Source: Tipula vernalis (lineage: Eukaryota > Arthropoda > Insecta > Diptera > Tipulidae). Taken from it: 64,000 nucleotides of DNA. The notes beneath the pieces were generated by a model, which was not told where the DNA came from, made no database searches, and saw only the letters and a list, made by a program, of their open reading frames with translations. Position numbers and translations under genes: made by a program. Below are positions 54,065-64,000 of the stretch, piece after piece. The stretch lies in the NCBI GenBank assembly GCA_958295665.1, contig OY282558.1:182382015-182446014 (forward strand), written 5' to 3'. Each line of letters begins with the position of its first letter. Within the stretch, counting starts at the first letter, position 1.

Positions 54065-55344
54065 GTTTAATTAAAAGTATTTTAGAAATTACCAAAAGTA
54101 ATAAAGAAGGCTTTATAAATAACAATATAGAAATATTTAAAGGTTTGGGTAAATTTCCATTGAAATTAGATTTAAAAATAAAAGAAAATGTGCAACCGGT
54201 TATAAGGCCACCTAGGAGATTACCTTTAACTATAAAACTGAAAGTAGAAAAAACACTACAGGAATTGGTAAAATGAAATATTATTGAACCATTATATGAA
54301 ACGGCAGAATGGATAAGCAACTTAACAGTAGTGGAAAAACCAAACGACACAATAAGGCTATGTTTAGATCCAAAATTTTTAAATGAAGCGCTGATGAAGG
54401 AACATTATTCAATTCCGACATTAAATGACCTTAAGAGTGTATTATCAGGGGTCGAATATTTCACAGTGCTAGACCTCAAAGATGGGTTTTATTAAATTGA
54501 GTTGACTGAAGAAGCGTCAAAACTTTGTTCTTTCAGTACTCCTTTCGGTAATTTTAAATTTAATAGATTGCCATTCGGGCTATATGTAGCACCAGAATCG
54601 TTTCAAAAATTAAATCAGAAAAAATTTGGTGATATATCGGGAACATTTATTTATATTGACGATATATTAATTACAGGGAAAACAGAGGCCGAACATGATA
54701 CCAATTTAATAAAAGTAGTGAATAGAGCAAAACAATTAAATATCAAATTCAATCCTGAAAAGGTTCAGTATAAAGTAAAAACAGTGGCATATTTAGGGCA
54801 CATTTTTGGTAAAGATGGTATGAAACCAGATCCTAATAGAATAAAGGCTATAAAGAATATGGAGAATCCGAGAGATAAAAAAGAACTTCAGAGGTTCTTG
54901 GGAATGGTGAACTATCTGCGGAGTTTTCTTCCAAATTTGGCCAAAGACACAGAACTTCTTCGGGCACTTTTAAAGAACAACACTGAGTTCTTTTGGACGG
55001 ATAAACATACAGAAGTGGTAGAGCTTTTAAAAAATAAAGTAAAAAGTGCACCGGTATTACAAATATTTAATGCGAATGAACATATAATAATACAGACAGA
55101 CGCATCCAAAAGTGGATTAGGTTGTGTACTTTTGCAGGATAAAAAAACAGTAAGATATGCGTCAAGAAGTCTAACAAATACCGAAATTAATTACGCGCAA
55201 GTTGAAAAAGAATTGTTGGCCATACTGTACGCGTGTAGAAAATTCCATGATTACATTTATGGTAAACTAGTTGAAATTAATACAGATCATAAACACTTGG
55301 TTAGTATATTAAAGAATGAAATATGCAAGGTAAATTCATCGTGA
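54061..55344 (+). pseudogene. reverse transcriptase and RNase H
   Basis: RT blocks in order: KFPLKLDLKIKENVQPVIRP, RLCLDPKFLNEAL, FTVLDLKDGFY, FSTPFGNFKFNRLPFGL and FIYIDDILITG (catalytic YIDD at 54652-54663), then YLGHIFGKDGM and LQRFLGMVNYLRSFLPNL. RNase H follows: IIQTDASKSGLGCVL, INYAQVEKELLAILYACRKF and INTDHKHLVSI. Stops at 54274 (TGA), 54493 (TAA) and 55342 (TGA) interrupt it. The catalytic residues are preserved, but the copy cannot make full-length pol. Confidence 0.88.
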
Positions 55345-56788
55345 CTACAAAGAATGAAAATTAAATTGTTGAAATATAATTTAAAAGTAGTGTATGTCCC
55401 TGGGAAAGATCTTCATATCGCGGATCATCTATCGAGATCTTATATGAAAGATGAACCAGCATCGGAATTTACAGGATTTAACGAAGTGGTTCATTCTATT
55501 AACGTTACTGACGAACGACAACATGAATTCAAGGAACACACAGGGAAAGACTTACAGCTACAGAATATAATGCGTATTTATAAAAATGGGTGGCCAAATA
55601 ACAAAAAGAAAATACCAGAGAATATCAGAATTTTTTATAAATTTAAAAATGACATTTATTGCGAGAATGGATTGGTATTTATAGGAAATAGATTAGTAGT
55701 TCCTAAAGTATTGCAGATAAAAATGTTGGATTATCTACATGATTCTCATTTAGGTATTACAAAGACGAAGAATAGGGCAAGACAAGTATTATATTGGCCG
55801 GGCATGGATAGAGACATAGAGGATAAATTAAGGAAATGCAAAATTTGCGAAAAATATTCTAGCTCAAATATTAAAGAACCACTTATTCCACACAGTATAC
55901 CTGAACTTCCCTTTCAAAAAATAGGTGCGGATATTATGAGTTACGGAGGTATAGATTATTTAGTAGTTAGGGACTATTTTTCTAAGTGGATTGAGGTAAT
56001 TGCATTAAAAGCAAAACATTCGACAGAATTAATATTACAATTAAAAAATATTTTTTGTACCCACGGCATACCAAAGGAAATAATTGCAGATAATATGCCG
56101 TTTTCTTCTAAGGAATTTTTAAATTTCAGTAAAGAGTGGGACTTTAAAATAACTACATCTAGTCCAAAATATCCTCGTTCAAATTGGCAAGCCGAGAAGG
56201 CTGTTCATATCGCAAAAGGGTTGCTTAAGAAAGCATTGGATGACAATAAAGTTTTTTCATATGTTCTGTTAGAATACCGTAATCATCCGGTGTCTGACTT
56301 GAAAGCATCTCCAGCTCAACTACTGATGAGTAGACAAACAAGGACTATGGTTCCAATGAAGAATTCGTTGTATAAACCACAAGTACAATTAAATGTACGT
56401 AATCGGATAATCGAAACGCAAAATAAAACTAAAAAAAAATTATGATCAAACTGCTAGGTTTCGTAGGCAATTTCTACCTGGTGAGAATGTAGTCTATAAA
56501 AATGATGGATTGTGGAAAGCAGCTAAAATAATAGACATTCATGACTCTCCTCGGTCATATATGATTAAAAATGAAAACAATAGGATTCTACGAAGAAACC
56601 AAATGCATATAAAATCTTCATGGAATCAATTCAACATTAAGACTGTAAAGGAAACAGACAATGCTCCACAGCCGGTTACAAATATGTCATATAATTTAAT
56701 GAATACTAATAACAACGAAAATTGGGTAACAAGAGCTGGTCGAATTACGAGACCACCTAAATATTTGAATGAATATGTAAGGAATTAA
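55345..56788 (+). pseudogene. RNase H end, integrase and C-terminal tail
   Basis: It continues in the same frame as the RT: LQRMKIKLLKYNLKVVYVPG and DLHIADHLSRS. The integrase has an HHCC zinc site (LHDSHLGITK ... CKICEKY) and a core with D in KIGADIMSYG, D in IIADNMPFSS and E in NWQAEKAVHI. The D-to-E spacing is 34 rather than the usual 35, because one residue is missing after ADN. A frameshift in an A run near 56440 precedes the tail (NDGLWKAAKIIDIHDSPRSY; RAGRITRPPKYLNEYV). There is no env ORF. Confidence 0.85.
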
Positions 56789-56989
56789 AACAGGAAGGAA
56801 AGGAAGTTTTGGGCATAAATGAATTTATTTTAAGTTTTTATATATTTAGAAGTATTTTATATTGTATTCAGGTGTATGTATAGGTATATAAATAGTAATA
56901 CATGCACCTGCGTATTGATATGGGTATACACACACATTATAATACAATTAATTTTGTTTGATTAGTGAAAGTAATATTTTAAGAACAAG

Positions 56990-57005
56990 AAATAAAAAGG
57001 GGAGG
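56990..57005 (+). other. polypurine tract
   Basis: AAAAAGGGGAGG-type purine run immediately before the 3' LTR, the expected plus-strand primer position. Confidence 0.8.
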
Positions 57006-57220
57006 TGTTGTAATAATGTAAACGTATCTTTAATATGAAGTAAAAGAGTACATGTAAACATGATGTAGAGGGCGACACAAGCTAGATGATACATGTAGGA
57101 GTTAGAAGTGTCAGAGTGTGTTGTAGCCGACTTTGTAAAGAATTATAAGAAATAAAAAGTAAATTAAATAAAAGTAATTGTGTCTTAATAAAATAAATAA
57201 AGATAGAAACATATAAAATA
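57006..57220 (+). repeat. 3' LTR
   Basis: Begins TGTTGTAATAATGTAAACGT and ends ATATAAAATA (TA instead of CA). Otherwise it is colinear with the 5' LTR except for the 31-bp insertion there. Confidence 0.9.
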
Positions 57221-57225
57221 GGTTA

Positions 57226-57446
57226 TATTATAACCTCACAGGAAGAACACAGTGAATAAAGCATAACAAGAAAAATGAAAAAATGTAAGGTCACTATACT
57301 AATCGTTGAGTAGGGACAATATATTTCTAGTGAGTCTATCTAATAAAGAGAAAATCGTTCTATCATGACTTGAAACAAAAATGTTTCATTCGCTTTTCTC
57401 TCTTTATTTATAGGAATTGTATTACGTCACGAACACGTGGCTCGAA
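57226..57446. other. short unassigned interval between the LTR element and the hAT-like element
   Basis: Continues the sequence that preceded the LTR element. It starts with a small palindrome (GGTTATATTATAACC at 57221). No gene. Confidence 0.4.
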
Positions 57447-57454
57447 ATCATGGT
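57447..57454. repeat. 8-bp target duplication of the hAT-like element (left)
   Basis: ATCATGGT, repeated at 59969-59976. Confidence 0.8.
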
Positions 57455-59968
57455 CAGTGCTGCTGCTACTTTACTACAAATTTAGCTGAAATGCTACAAT
57501 TTAATCATTTTAAAACTTCACTACCCACTACACTGAATCTGCTACATTTTTAATTGGATTTCAGGCAATATTGTACCAATATTCCTTTTTGTTTTTTATT
57601 TTCGCCAAAATATCAATTCTATAGGTTATTTACTTGCCTCGTAATTCTGTTTGTGCAGGACGAAAATTAAATTTAAAGAATCAGATCTAAGAAAACTCTC
57701 AGAGAAATTTAAATTTATAGACGGAGCCTACCAAATAAACTGAAGGCCTATTTTATTGATTTTGGGATTTATTTCAGTACTATTGTACGTCTAGTACCTA
57801 GATTAAAATTCAGCTCTCAAGTCTCATTCAATGGTCAAAATCCTTGCTCAGGACATTATTTTTCCATGCCTGCCTTGATTGTTTTCTATTGGAGAAACAA
57901 GGAAAAATTTCCCGTCCGAATAAAACTAGATTGACCAAGTGTAACGGTGTTGGCCAATGCTGTCGAAGTTAGTACGATCGGAGCATTTGTACTAACTGAT
58001 TCGTCTAATAAACACTCCTTTACTCCGCCATTTCATTTCGTACCCCTCTGTTCTAATTGCTAATACTTTAACACAATATTTTGACTTACGGCTTTATCAT
58101 AAAGCACCTTCTCAAAGCTAATTTATAATGGTTCCCGTTCATTATCCGGCGAAAAACAATAAGATGGACCTCTCGCAGAATATGACAGTCATTTAAGCAG
58201 ACAATGTTCATTTAAACATGTGAAATCCGCAAACTTAAATTACTTCAAAAGCTATTTATTTAAGAATCGGAAGATTTGTCGGTAAAACTTATAAAAACAT
58301 TAGGGCAATCACACAAACATATCAAAGTTCAGTCGTGCAACACGGACCGGAATCAATACTCTCAAATCGTTTGTCCAGATAAAAGTTTAGGTTAAAACAT
58401 CCAGAATATAAAAATTATGCTACTTATTACATTATAGCCGAAGAAAAAATGTAAGAATAATGAATCCACGGCCCATCACACGACCGAAATTTACCCTATC
58501 CATACGTTTGCCCAAATCCAAACTTGCCTGCCATGGTTAAACGACTGCAGAAACCTCATGCAATTTCCTAAAACTGCATCAAACCCTCTTCCAACTCTTA
58601 ACAATTAGCTTCGTGAAAATGACGTAAATGTTCGCATATTTGACATGTTCGAACTGATACTGACATATGATATATGCCGAAATTAATTTTGCGTATTTAA
58701 GCTTTAAAATAAAGAGGAAAGGCGTTGAGAAAACGACGTAAGCAAAAAGCAGCCATCTCTTAGACTATAAGAGTTTAATGATAACACAACTCAAACCCTT
58801 GCCGCCACCATAAACTATCTACACTACCCTCATGCTCATGTAGCGTTTAGAGCATTAACAGTGAAATAGACAAAGATCCCTAAACCGAAAACAAACAGCT
58901 TTATATTTGTATTTAAATTTGGCTCAAAAATTAAAAACAATTTTCATGTAATATCACAGAATATATATAAAAACAGTAAATAGTTAAGTAAAAGTTTGTG
59001 AACAAATATTAATATTAAGATTTAGAAAAGATAGAAAAACAATTTTGTACGGAATCAATGAAACAAAACAAAAATACAAAAATGTTTGTACCCACCTCTT
59101 TGTTTTGATCAACAAAAATCAGTACAATTTTAAAAGGAAAGGGAAATCTTTACATTTTGTAATCTGTTTAAAAGAGATAGACGTTCATAAATAATTTTTG
59201 ATTTTGGTCTATTTAGCTTTGTGAAACTTTAAAATCAAATCAAAAAATAAACAAATGATCACTTATTGTTTTCGATAACGGGATACCAAATCATATCAAA
59301 CAAATAATAAAGACAAAAACAAAACTTGGATAAGGTTGTGTAAGTGTTTATGTATCATTTCACTTTTATTTGTATAATTTTGTATCTCGTCATCAAAAAC
59401 AATAAGTGGTCCTTTAGCTAATTAGATCAAAATCAAAAATTATTTATGAACATCTATCTCTTTTAAACACATTATAAAGCGAAAAGATTTCCCTTTTAAA
59501 ATTGTACTGATTTTTATTGATGAAAACAAAGAGGTGGCTACAAACATTTTTGTATTTTGGTTTTGTTTCATTGATTTCATACAAAATTGTTTTTCTATCT
59601 TTTCTAAATCTTAATCTAAATATTTGTTCACAAACTTAGGACTAAAGCGCAATAGAAGATATTGTTCTGTTTATATATATTCTGTGGTAATATGCTGAAT
59701 CGCAATTAATTTTTATTTTTTATAAAACACCAAAAAAAGGTCTAACTAATGTATTTCGTATGTACTCTCTTCTGATTAGAAATGCTCCTCTGAAAAGTTC
59801 AAATTTACTCCGTCTAAAATTTTCAGAACGACATCACTGCTTTTACTCTTAAAATTAAGAAACTTGTTTTACTCAGAAAATTAATTTACTACAAAAAGTA
59901 TCTACATATTTACTACATATTTTTCGCTCTATCTGCTACATATTTTGTTCGTGGAAGTGACAGCACTG
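57455..59968. mobile_element. non-autonomous hAT-like element with internal hairpin
   Basis: The ends CAGTGCTG and CAGCACTG are exact 8-bp inverted repeats, and the flanks are a perfect 8-bp duplication ATCATGGT (57447-57454 and 59969-59976), both typical of hAT elements. Subterminal words (TGCTAC, GTAGTAAA and their complements) occur on both sides. No hAT transposase (no CxxC BED finger or dimerisation motif) can be read in 2.5 kb. A 740-bp hairpin fills 58951-59693. Confidence 0.75.
58951..59693. repeat. long inverted repeat (arms about 330 bp)
   Basis: The left arm starts ATATCACAGAATATATATAA and runs to about 59285. The right arm, from about 59385, is its near-complete complement and ends TATATATTCTGTGGTAATAT. 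Shared landmarks: AACAAATATT, AGAAAAGATAGAAAAACAAT, CACCTCTTTG/CAAAGAGGTG, TTTAAAAGAGATAGACGTTC, TTATTGTTTTCGAT. Its loop is about 100 bp. It could fold into long dsRNA if transcribed. Confidence 0.8.
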
Positions 59969-59976
59969 ATCATGGT

Positions 59977-61351
59977 TTATCATGCACCATACCGAATACC
60001 GACACCAATCGTCAATTGAAATTCTTTTTTAGTTTCTTTTTATATTCATAGCGAAGAAGTTTAACAAGTTGTCTCTTTTGATTTACATTCTGTTCTTAGA
60101 AAAAAAAAAAAAAAAAACGCCAGTGTGTAAGTTTAATTAAATGTAAATAAATTGAAATATATTAATAAATCGGCAGATGATAATCTGCTTGGTGCGGGGT
60201 AATTAATTCCACTATTATTAGTCTTTGGTGATTTTTGACAAATTAATTTATTCAAAACTACATGAAAATAGTACAAGTGAATTTTATTTTTAATTTTGTA
60301 TTTTATGTTATGTGAAAAAAAAAACTAAAAATTGCCAATTATGGAATAAATATTGTGTACAAATTATGTCCATATTAATACAAATTTTAATCAATCAGTG
60401 TCAAAAGTTATGCTGATCCAAAAAAATAAAAAATTTAAAATATTTTTAGAATTTTATTTCATGTCGAATTTTTTGGGGGGAACAACAATTTGATCCGGAA
60501 CAAAAAAACTGATTTGGATCAAGAAAATGACATTAGCAAATTCTTTCGAAAAACAAAAATTGATTTTTTTTTTAATCCAGGTCACTTTTAGCAAATCTCT
60601 ATTTTTTGGTAGATTTGTTCCAAATTCACAAACACGATCAAAAAAACAAATTGTTTTTGTAAGTAAACTTGATTTGTAACAAAAACTTGTAATTTGTGTC
60701 GTCAGTAAAATTCTTGTTTTATCTGGGAAGAGATATAGAGTTGGAGTTCACAACTCTAGAACGTACTATTTATAATTATGTCTAGCCGAATGACCTTGGA
60801 GAAGATGTTTTATATAAACAGAAATTTAACATAAACAATAATACGCAGTCAAAGTGGCAGATTGATTTGTTTTTATTCTGATATCCGATTCGAATTTATT
60901 TATTTCTCTATGCATCCATATCGTTAAATGATGCCGATTGTCACATTCATAACATTTATCTACACATACTTGCTGTACGTGCAACAAAAACGGTAACTGT
61001 TTTTTATTCTCTAAAATACTCGTTTAAGTAACTCTCAATTAATTCATATTGAACAAGTCTGTGATTATAAAAACTTGCAATTTTTTTAATTTCTGATTAA
61101 GAATGGCGTAAGGTTTTTTTTTTAATCCCTGAGGTCAATCTGAAATGATAACAAAAACATTTATGGTTTGTGAAATTTTATGTGTGATTGACACGTTCCA
61201 ACAATTTTTCCTTTGTATAGCGATTTATTTTTATTTTTTAAAACTTTTAATTAAAAATTAAAATTTACTTCCGAAAAGCTTTCATTTTAGCCAAAAAAAA
61301 AGTCTTACATTTCATAAATTAATGATGATGGTTCGTTTTTTACCAAATCTT
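59977..61351. other. gene-free AT-rich stretch
   Basis: No gene or element boundary recognised. A run of 18 A at about 60100-60117 could be the tail of an old retroposon, but the upstream sequence gives no family match. Confidence 0.4.
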
Positions 61352-61683
61352 TGAAGGCTGATTCAGTGTTGCGTTCCTTCCTTCCTTCGTTCCTTCTTGC
61401 GTTTTGAATATTTTTGTTTGCGATATCATAGTTGATGAAAAAAATGCAGAACGATTTTGCTGCCATCTATAGGTAAATATTTTAAGTGATTGACATTATT
61501 CTTGATGGTTGAAATTTTTTCATGAATCGATTGTGTTTGGTGATTATTGGTGATTATATTAAGTTTTGTGCGCGTTATTAAATTTATAAAACTATTAATT
61601 GTGATTATTTGTGCTATCTGTTCTATGTTGAATATTTTGTGATATAAATTAGTTTTTAATAAATTTTCAAATATTTTTGGAAT

Positions 61684-62500
61684 ATGGATGAACAAGATTT
61701 GGCATTACTTTCGTCAAATATGATGAACGCAAGCGCCGCCAAGATCATATACCATATTATAAAAAAAAAAATCCGAGAAATACTTAGAGAAAGAAGGAGA
61801 ATCGGGCATTACACTAATTTAATATCTGAAATGAGATTACACGATGTCAAGGGGTTCAAAAATTTTCACCGTATGACACCCCAATTGTTTGATGCTCTTT
61901 TCCATATAGTTGGACCGGCTATACAAAAGTACGAGGCGTTTACTACTAACTCTATTACTCCAGGCAAAATGCTGTCATTAACCTTACGGTAAGAAGAAAG
62001 AAAATACGGATGCCCATGCGGTTATCGAATAGGCCAATCAACTACATCTAGCATCATCAGGGAAACGACAACTGCTATTTGGGAACAATTAAAAACGGAT
62101 GTTTTTCCAAATTTGTGTTCTGCGACATGGCAAAATATTGCAGCCGAATTTAATTCATCTTGGAATTTTCCGAACTGTGTAGGTGCAATTGATGGAAAGC
62201 ATGTCGTTGTTCAAGTAAATTAAACTAGTTGACAGAGATGTTTTATATATTATTCATGTCATTTTACTTTTTTGTTTTCAGCCATTTGCTAATTCGAATA
62301 GTGTCTGCTACAATTACAAACATTCGCACAGCATAGTGTTGATGGCAGTGTGTGATGCACAATACAAATTTATATTTGTGGATATTGGAGCATCTGGAAG
62401 AAATAATGATAGTGGGATATCCATCTTAAATTCTTCACCAGCTGAGACAAAAAAGGGTCAATATTCTTACACTTACAGGGTGATTGAGGCATCCGTTGTG
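61684..62500 (+). pseudogene. HARBI1-like transposase of H3 (C-terminus missing)
   Basis: The ATG at 61684 gives 102 codons (MDEQDLALLSSNMMNASAAK; FHRMTPQLFDALFHIVGPAI; SITPGKMLSLTLR). A frameshift near 61990 leads to IGQSTTSSIIRETTTAIWEQ, AEFNSSWNFPNCVGAIDGKH (first catalytic Asp) and VVVQ. A GT..AG intron (62215-62281) follows, then PFANSNSVCYNYKHSHSIVL, MAVCDAQYKFIFVDIGASGR and NNDSGISILNSS (second Asp). The segment with the catalytic Glu does not follow; sequence identity to the family ends near 62500. It is therefore a truncated transposase. Confidence 0.8.
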
Positions 62501-63404
62501 AAATAATTTGATTGTGGCCTTTCATTCGGTATTTTGCTCCAAGTTTGACTCTGTTGGACTATAAGTAATAAAAAATACCGTCTTAAAACACCTGTAAATA
62601 TATACGTCCGTAACAATAAATAGATTTTTTTTATTCAGTATTTTGGGAGGGTTTCCACTGCATCCTTCTAGAATTGCCGAACTAAATCGTTTTTTTAAAT
62701 TTTCCACTTAGCTTGAACCTTACCTGGAAAAAATTGAAAAAAAAAAAAAAACAAATAGAATTCAGGTCATTAGATGTACTACAATGTAGTATTTGCATAA
62801 CATTTTTTTTGCTGCATTGTTTTTATATTGCCTGTGGCTCAAGTCGTACAAAATCGGGTGTCCCTTCATTAGCTCGATCAAGTTTCGCTCGAAATAAAAT
62901 TCTACAATAAAAATGAAATACAAAATTTTTAGATTAAATAAAATTTGTCAATTATTTACAAAAATTTATAGTTAAGTGAGGTTATGCTTAACAAAACATA
63001 AACATAATATATGTGAACCAACCAACTTTGAAATAAATTTTACACATAAACATAAAATTCCACTTACCCATATTTGACGATATTATAATTTATATAATTT
63101 CCACGATATAATTTAGATATATTTAAAAAGTTTAAATTTTAATATAACACTAGTAACACGAACTAAGCCAAGCGCACGTGACAATATGACTAATTGATTT
63201 GACATTAGATTTAAGAGCATTTGATTTTCGTCTCTTTCATTTAAATATCATGCTATCTCTTTCTCGCCATGTTCGTTCCGTCCAAAAGATAAAGTTAAAC
63301 CAACTTGATAAAAAAAATTCACAAGAAGAAAAACGTCATTTTCAACCAATGAAATTGCTTAAAAAAAATTTTGGACGGAAGGAACGAACGCAACTGAATC
63401 CGCC
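62501..63404. other. non-coding 3' part of H3
   Basis: No supported gene. Two short ORFs (62522-62707 minus and 62713-62910 plus) lack family motifs. The right TIR lies at the end. Confidence 0.4.
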
Positions 63405-63453
63405 TTGAAAGATCACTCTCTACTGCTGTGTAAATCGAACAGTTGCTCCGTAT

Positions 63454-63459
<6 letters not shown>

Positions 63460-63489
<30 letters not shown>
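63460..63489. repeat. (TG)n microsatellite
   Basis: About 14 uninterrupted TG dinucleotides. Confidence 0.95.
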
Positions 63490-63492
<3 letters not shown>

Positions 63493-64000
63493 GACGTTTA
63501 TATAAACATAACCTATAATTTTTACAAAAGATCGATACTCGATAAAAAACAACATAACATATTCTTTTGTTAAATACATAACAACATAACAACAACAAGT
63601 TAATTCCTTAATATAAAATATTTAAATAAAAATAAACGGAAACACAAAAAAAAAATTTGTGTGCAGTTCACACGCAGTAGCAGCGAGAGGATGAAATGAA
63701 TGCATGTTTTCTATTTCGACGAATGACACGAATAGCTTATGGTAACTAAAATAGGACACAAATGCTCTAGTTTGAATTCTATCAATATATCATTGAAAGA
63801 CTGCGTCGATAACAGTTTTTAATCGCGTTCTCGATTCAGTACGACTGCTGCACATTTTTAAATTTAATTCTGTATTGAGGAATTGAATCAAAGAGATCGC
63901 CGTATCTAATGCAAAATTCACATTGAATTTTACCATCATATTTTCAGAATCCGCGATACTTTTGGCGTGTACTTAATCAAATTCTCGTGGATAAATTGAA
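63490..64000. other. unassigned right edge
   Basis: AT-rich, with no gene, TIR or repeat that I can support. The 63319-63598 minus-strand ORFs cross the microsatellite and are spurious. Confidence 0.4.

Larger units (their letters stand above)
52505..57220 (+). mobile_element. full-length, defective Ty3/Gypsy LTR retrotransposon (Mag-like)
   Basis: Two LTRs (52505-52750 and 57006-57220), a 5-bp GGTTA target duplication, a primer-binding site directly after the 5' LTR and a polypurine tract directly before the 3' LTR frame a gag-protease-RT-RNase H-integrase order, which defines Ty3/Gypsy. The small gag with zinc knuckles and the pol style suggest the Mag lineage. There is no env-like ORF after integrase. 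The LTRs differ by a 31-bp insertion and several substitutions, and pol carries five lesions, so it is not a very recent copy. It interrupts the right end region of X. Confidence 0.92.
61355..63405 (+). mobile_element. PIF/Harbinger transposon H3 (deleted)
   Basis: The left end AGGCTGATTCAGTGTTGCGT and the right end, the complement of AGGCGGATTCAGTTGCGTTC, form imperfect inverted repeats of about 25 bp. TGA flanks both (61352-61354 and 63406-63408), a 3-bp duplication of Harbinger length though not the usual TWA. Inside is the 5' part of a HARBI1-type transposase with one intron; the last catalytic residue region and any Myb partner are absent. Confidence 0.75.

Noticed and set aside
56789..57005. 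Envelope gene after integrase (errantivirus-like)
   Set aside because: Only about 200 bp of non-coding DNA separate the integrase tail from the polypurine tract.
60098..60117. Poly(A) run as the end of a retroposon
   Set aside because: No upstream LINE, SINE or gene-like sequence and no target duplication could be seen.
63319..63598. Minus-strand ORFs rich in THTHTH
   Set aside because: They are translations of the TG microsatellite.

Overview
This window is intergenic, AT-rich DNA from an animal genome, almost certainly an insect. The reasons are Jockey and CR1-type LINEs, PIF/Harbinger, Tc1, hAT-like and TNP2/CACTA-like DNA transposons, a Mag-type Ty3/Gypsy element, GT..AG introns inside transposase genes, and no bacterial-type operons. 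I found no host gene and no RNA gene. Nearly everything legible is a mobile element or the wreck of one, and the elements are nested several levels deep.

Layout. 1-500: remnant of a Maverick/Polinton-type integrase. 647-6664: a PIF/Harbinger element (H1) with TIRs, a TAA target duplication, a HARBI1 transposase gene and an opposing Myb/SANT gene; a twin-primed Jockey LINE (963-4529) sits in the transposase intron. 7366-8290: decayed Gypsy integrase. 8421-9249: dispersed repeat A and a small Harbinger-like MITE. 9270-12278: a second, internally deleted Harbinger (H2) with a long-TIR Tc1 element (9776-11893) in its transposase intron. About 12880-52480: a TNP2/CACTA-like element (X) with a DUF4806-type gene and a broken transposase gene, both on the minus strand. 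X is split by a CR1-type LINE (about 16305-49129), and that LINE is split by a 28,963-bp DNA transposon (19438-48400). 52505-57220: a full-length but defective Mag-type LTR retrotransposon. 57455-59968: a non-autonomous hAT-like element carrying a long hairpin. 61355-63405: a third Harbinger (H3).

The standout is the 29-kb transposon. It is bounded by a perfect 8-bp target duplication and imperfect inverted repeats. Removing it together with one copy of the duplication rejoins the LINE reading frame exactly. It carries one intact 1,108-residue minus-strand ORF that reads as a DDE transposase fused to an Ulp1-type cysteine protease and a C-terminal PHD-like finger. About two thirds of its length is a 172-bp satellite array: 111 direct monomers with no net length change, plus two inverted monomers at the left edge. 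The family assignment (KDZ/Zisupton-like) is inference. The boundaries, the reading-frame proof, the ORF and the array are read directly from the sequence.

At least three nested insertions lie inside introns of the element they hit: Jockey in H1, Tc1 in H2 and the CR1-type LINE in X. Apart from the 1,108-residue ORF and the Jockey ORF1, all sizeable coding regions carry frameshifts or stops.
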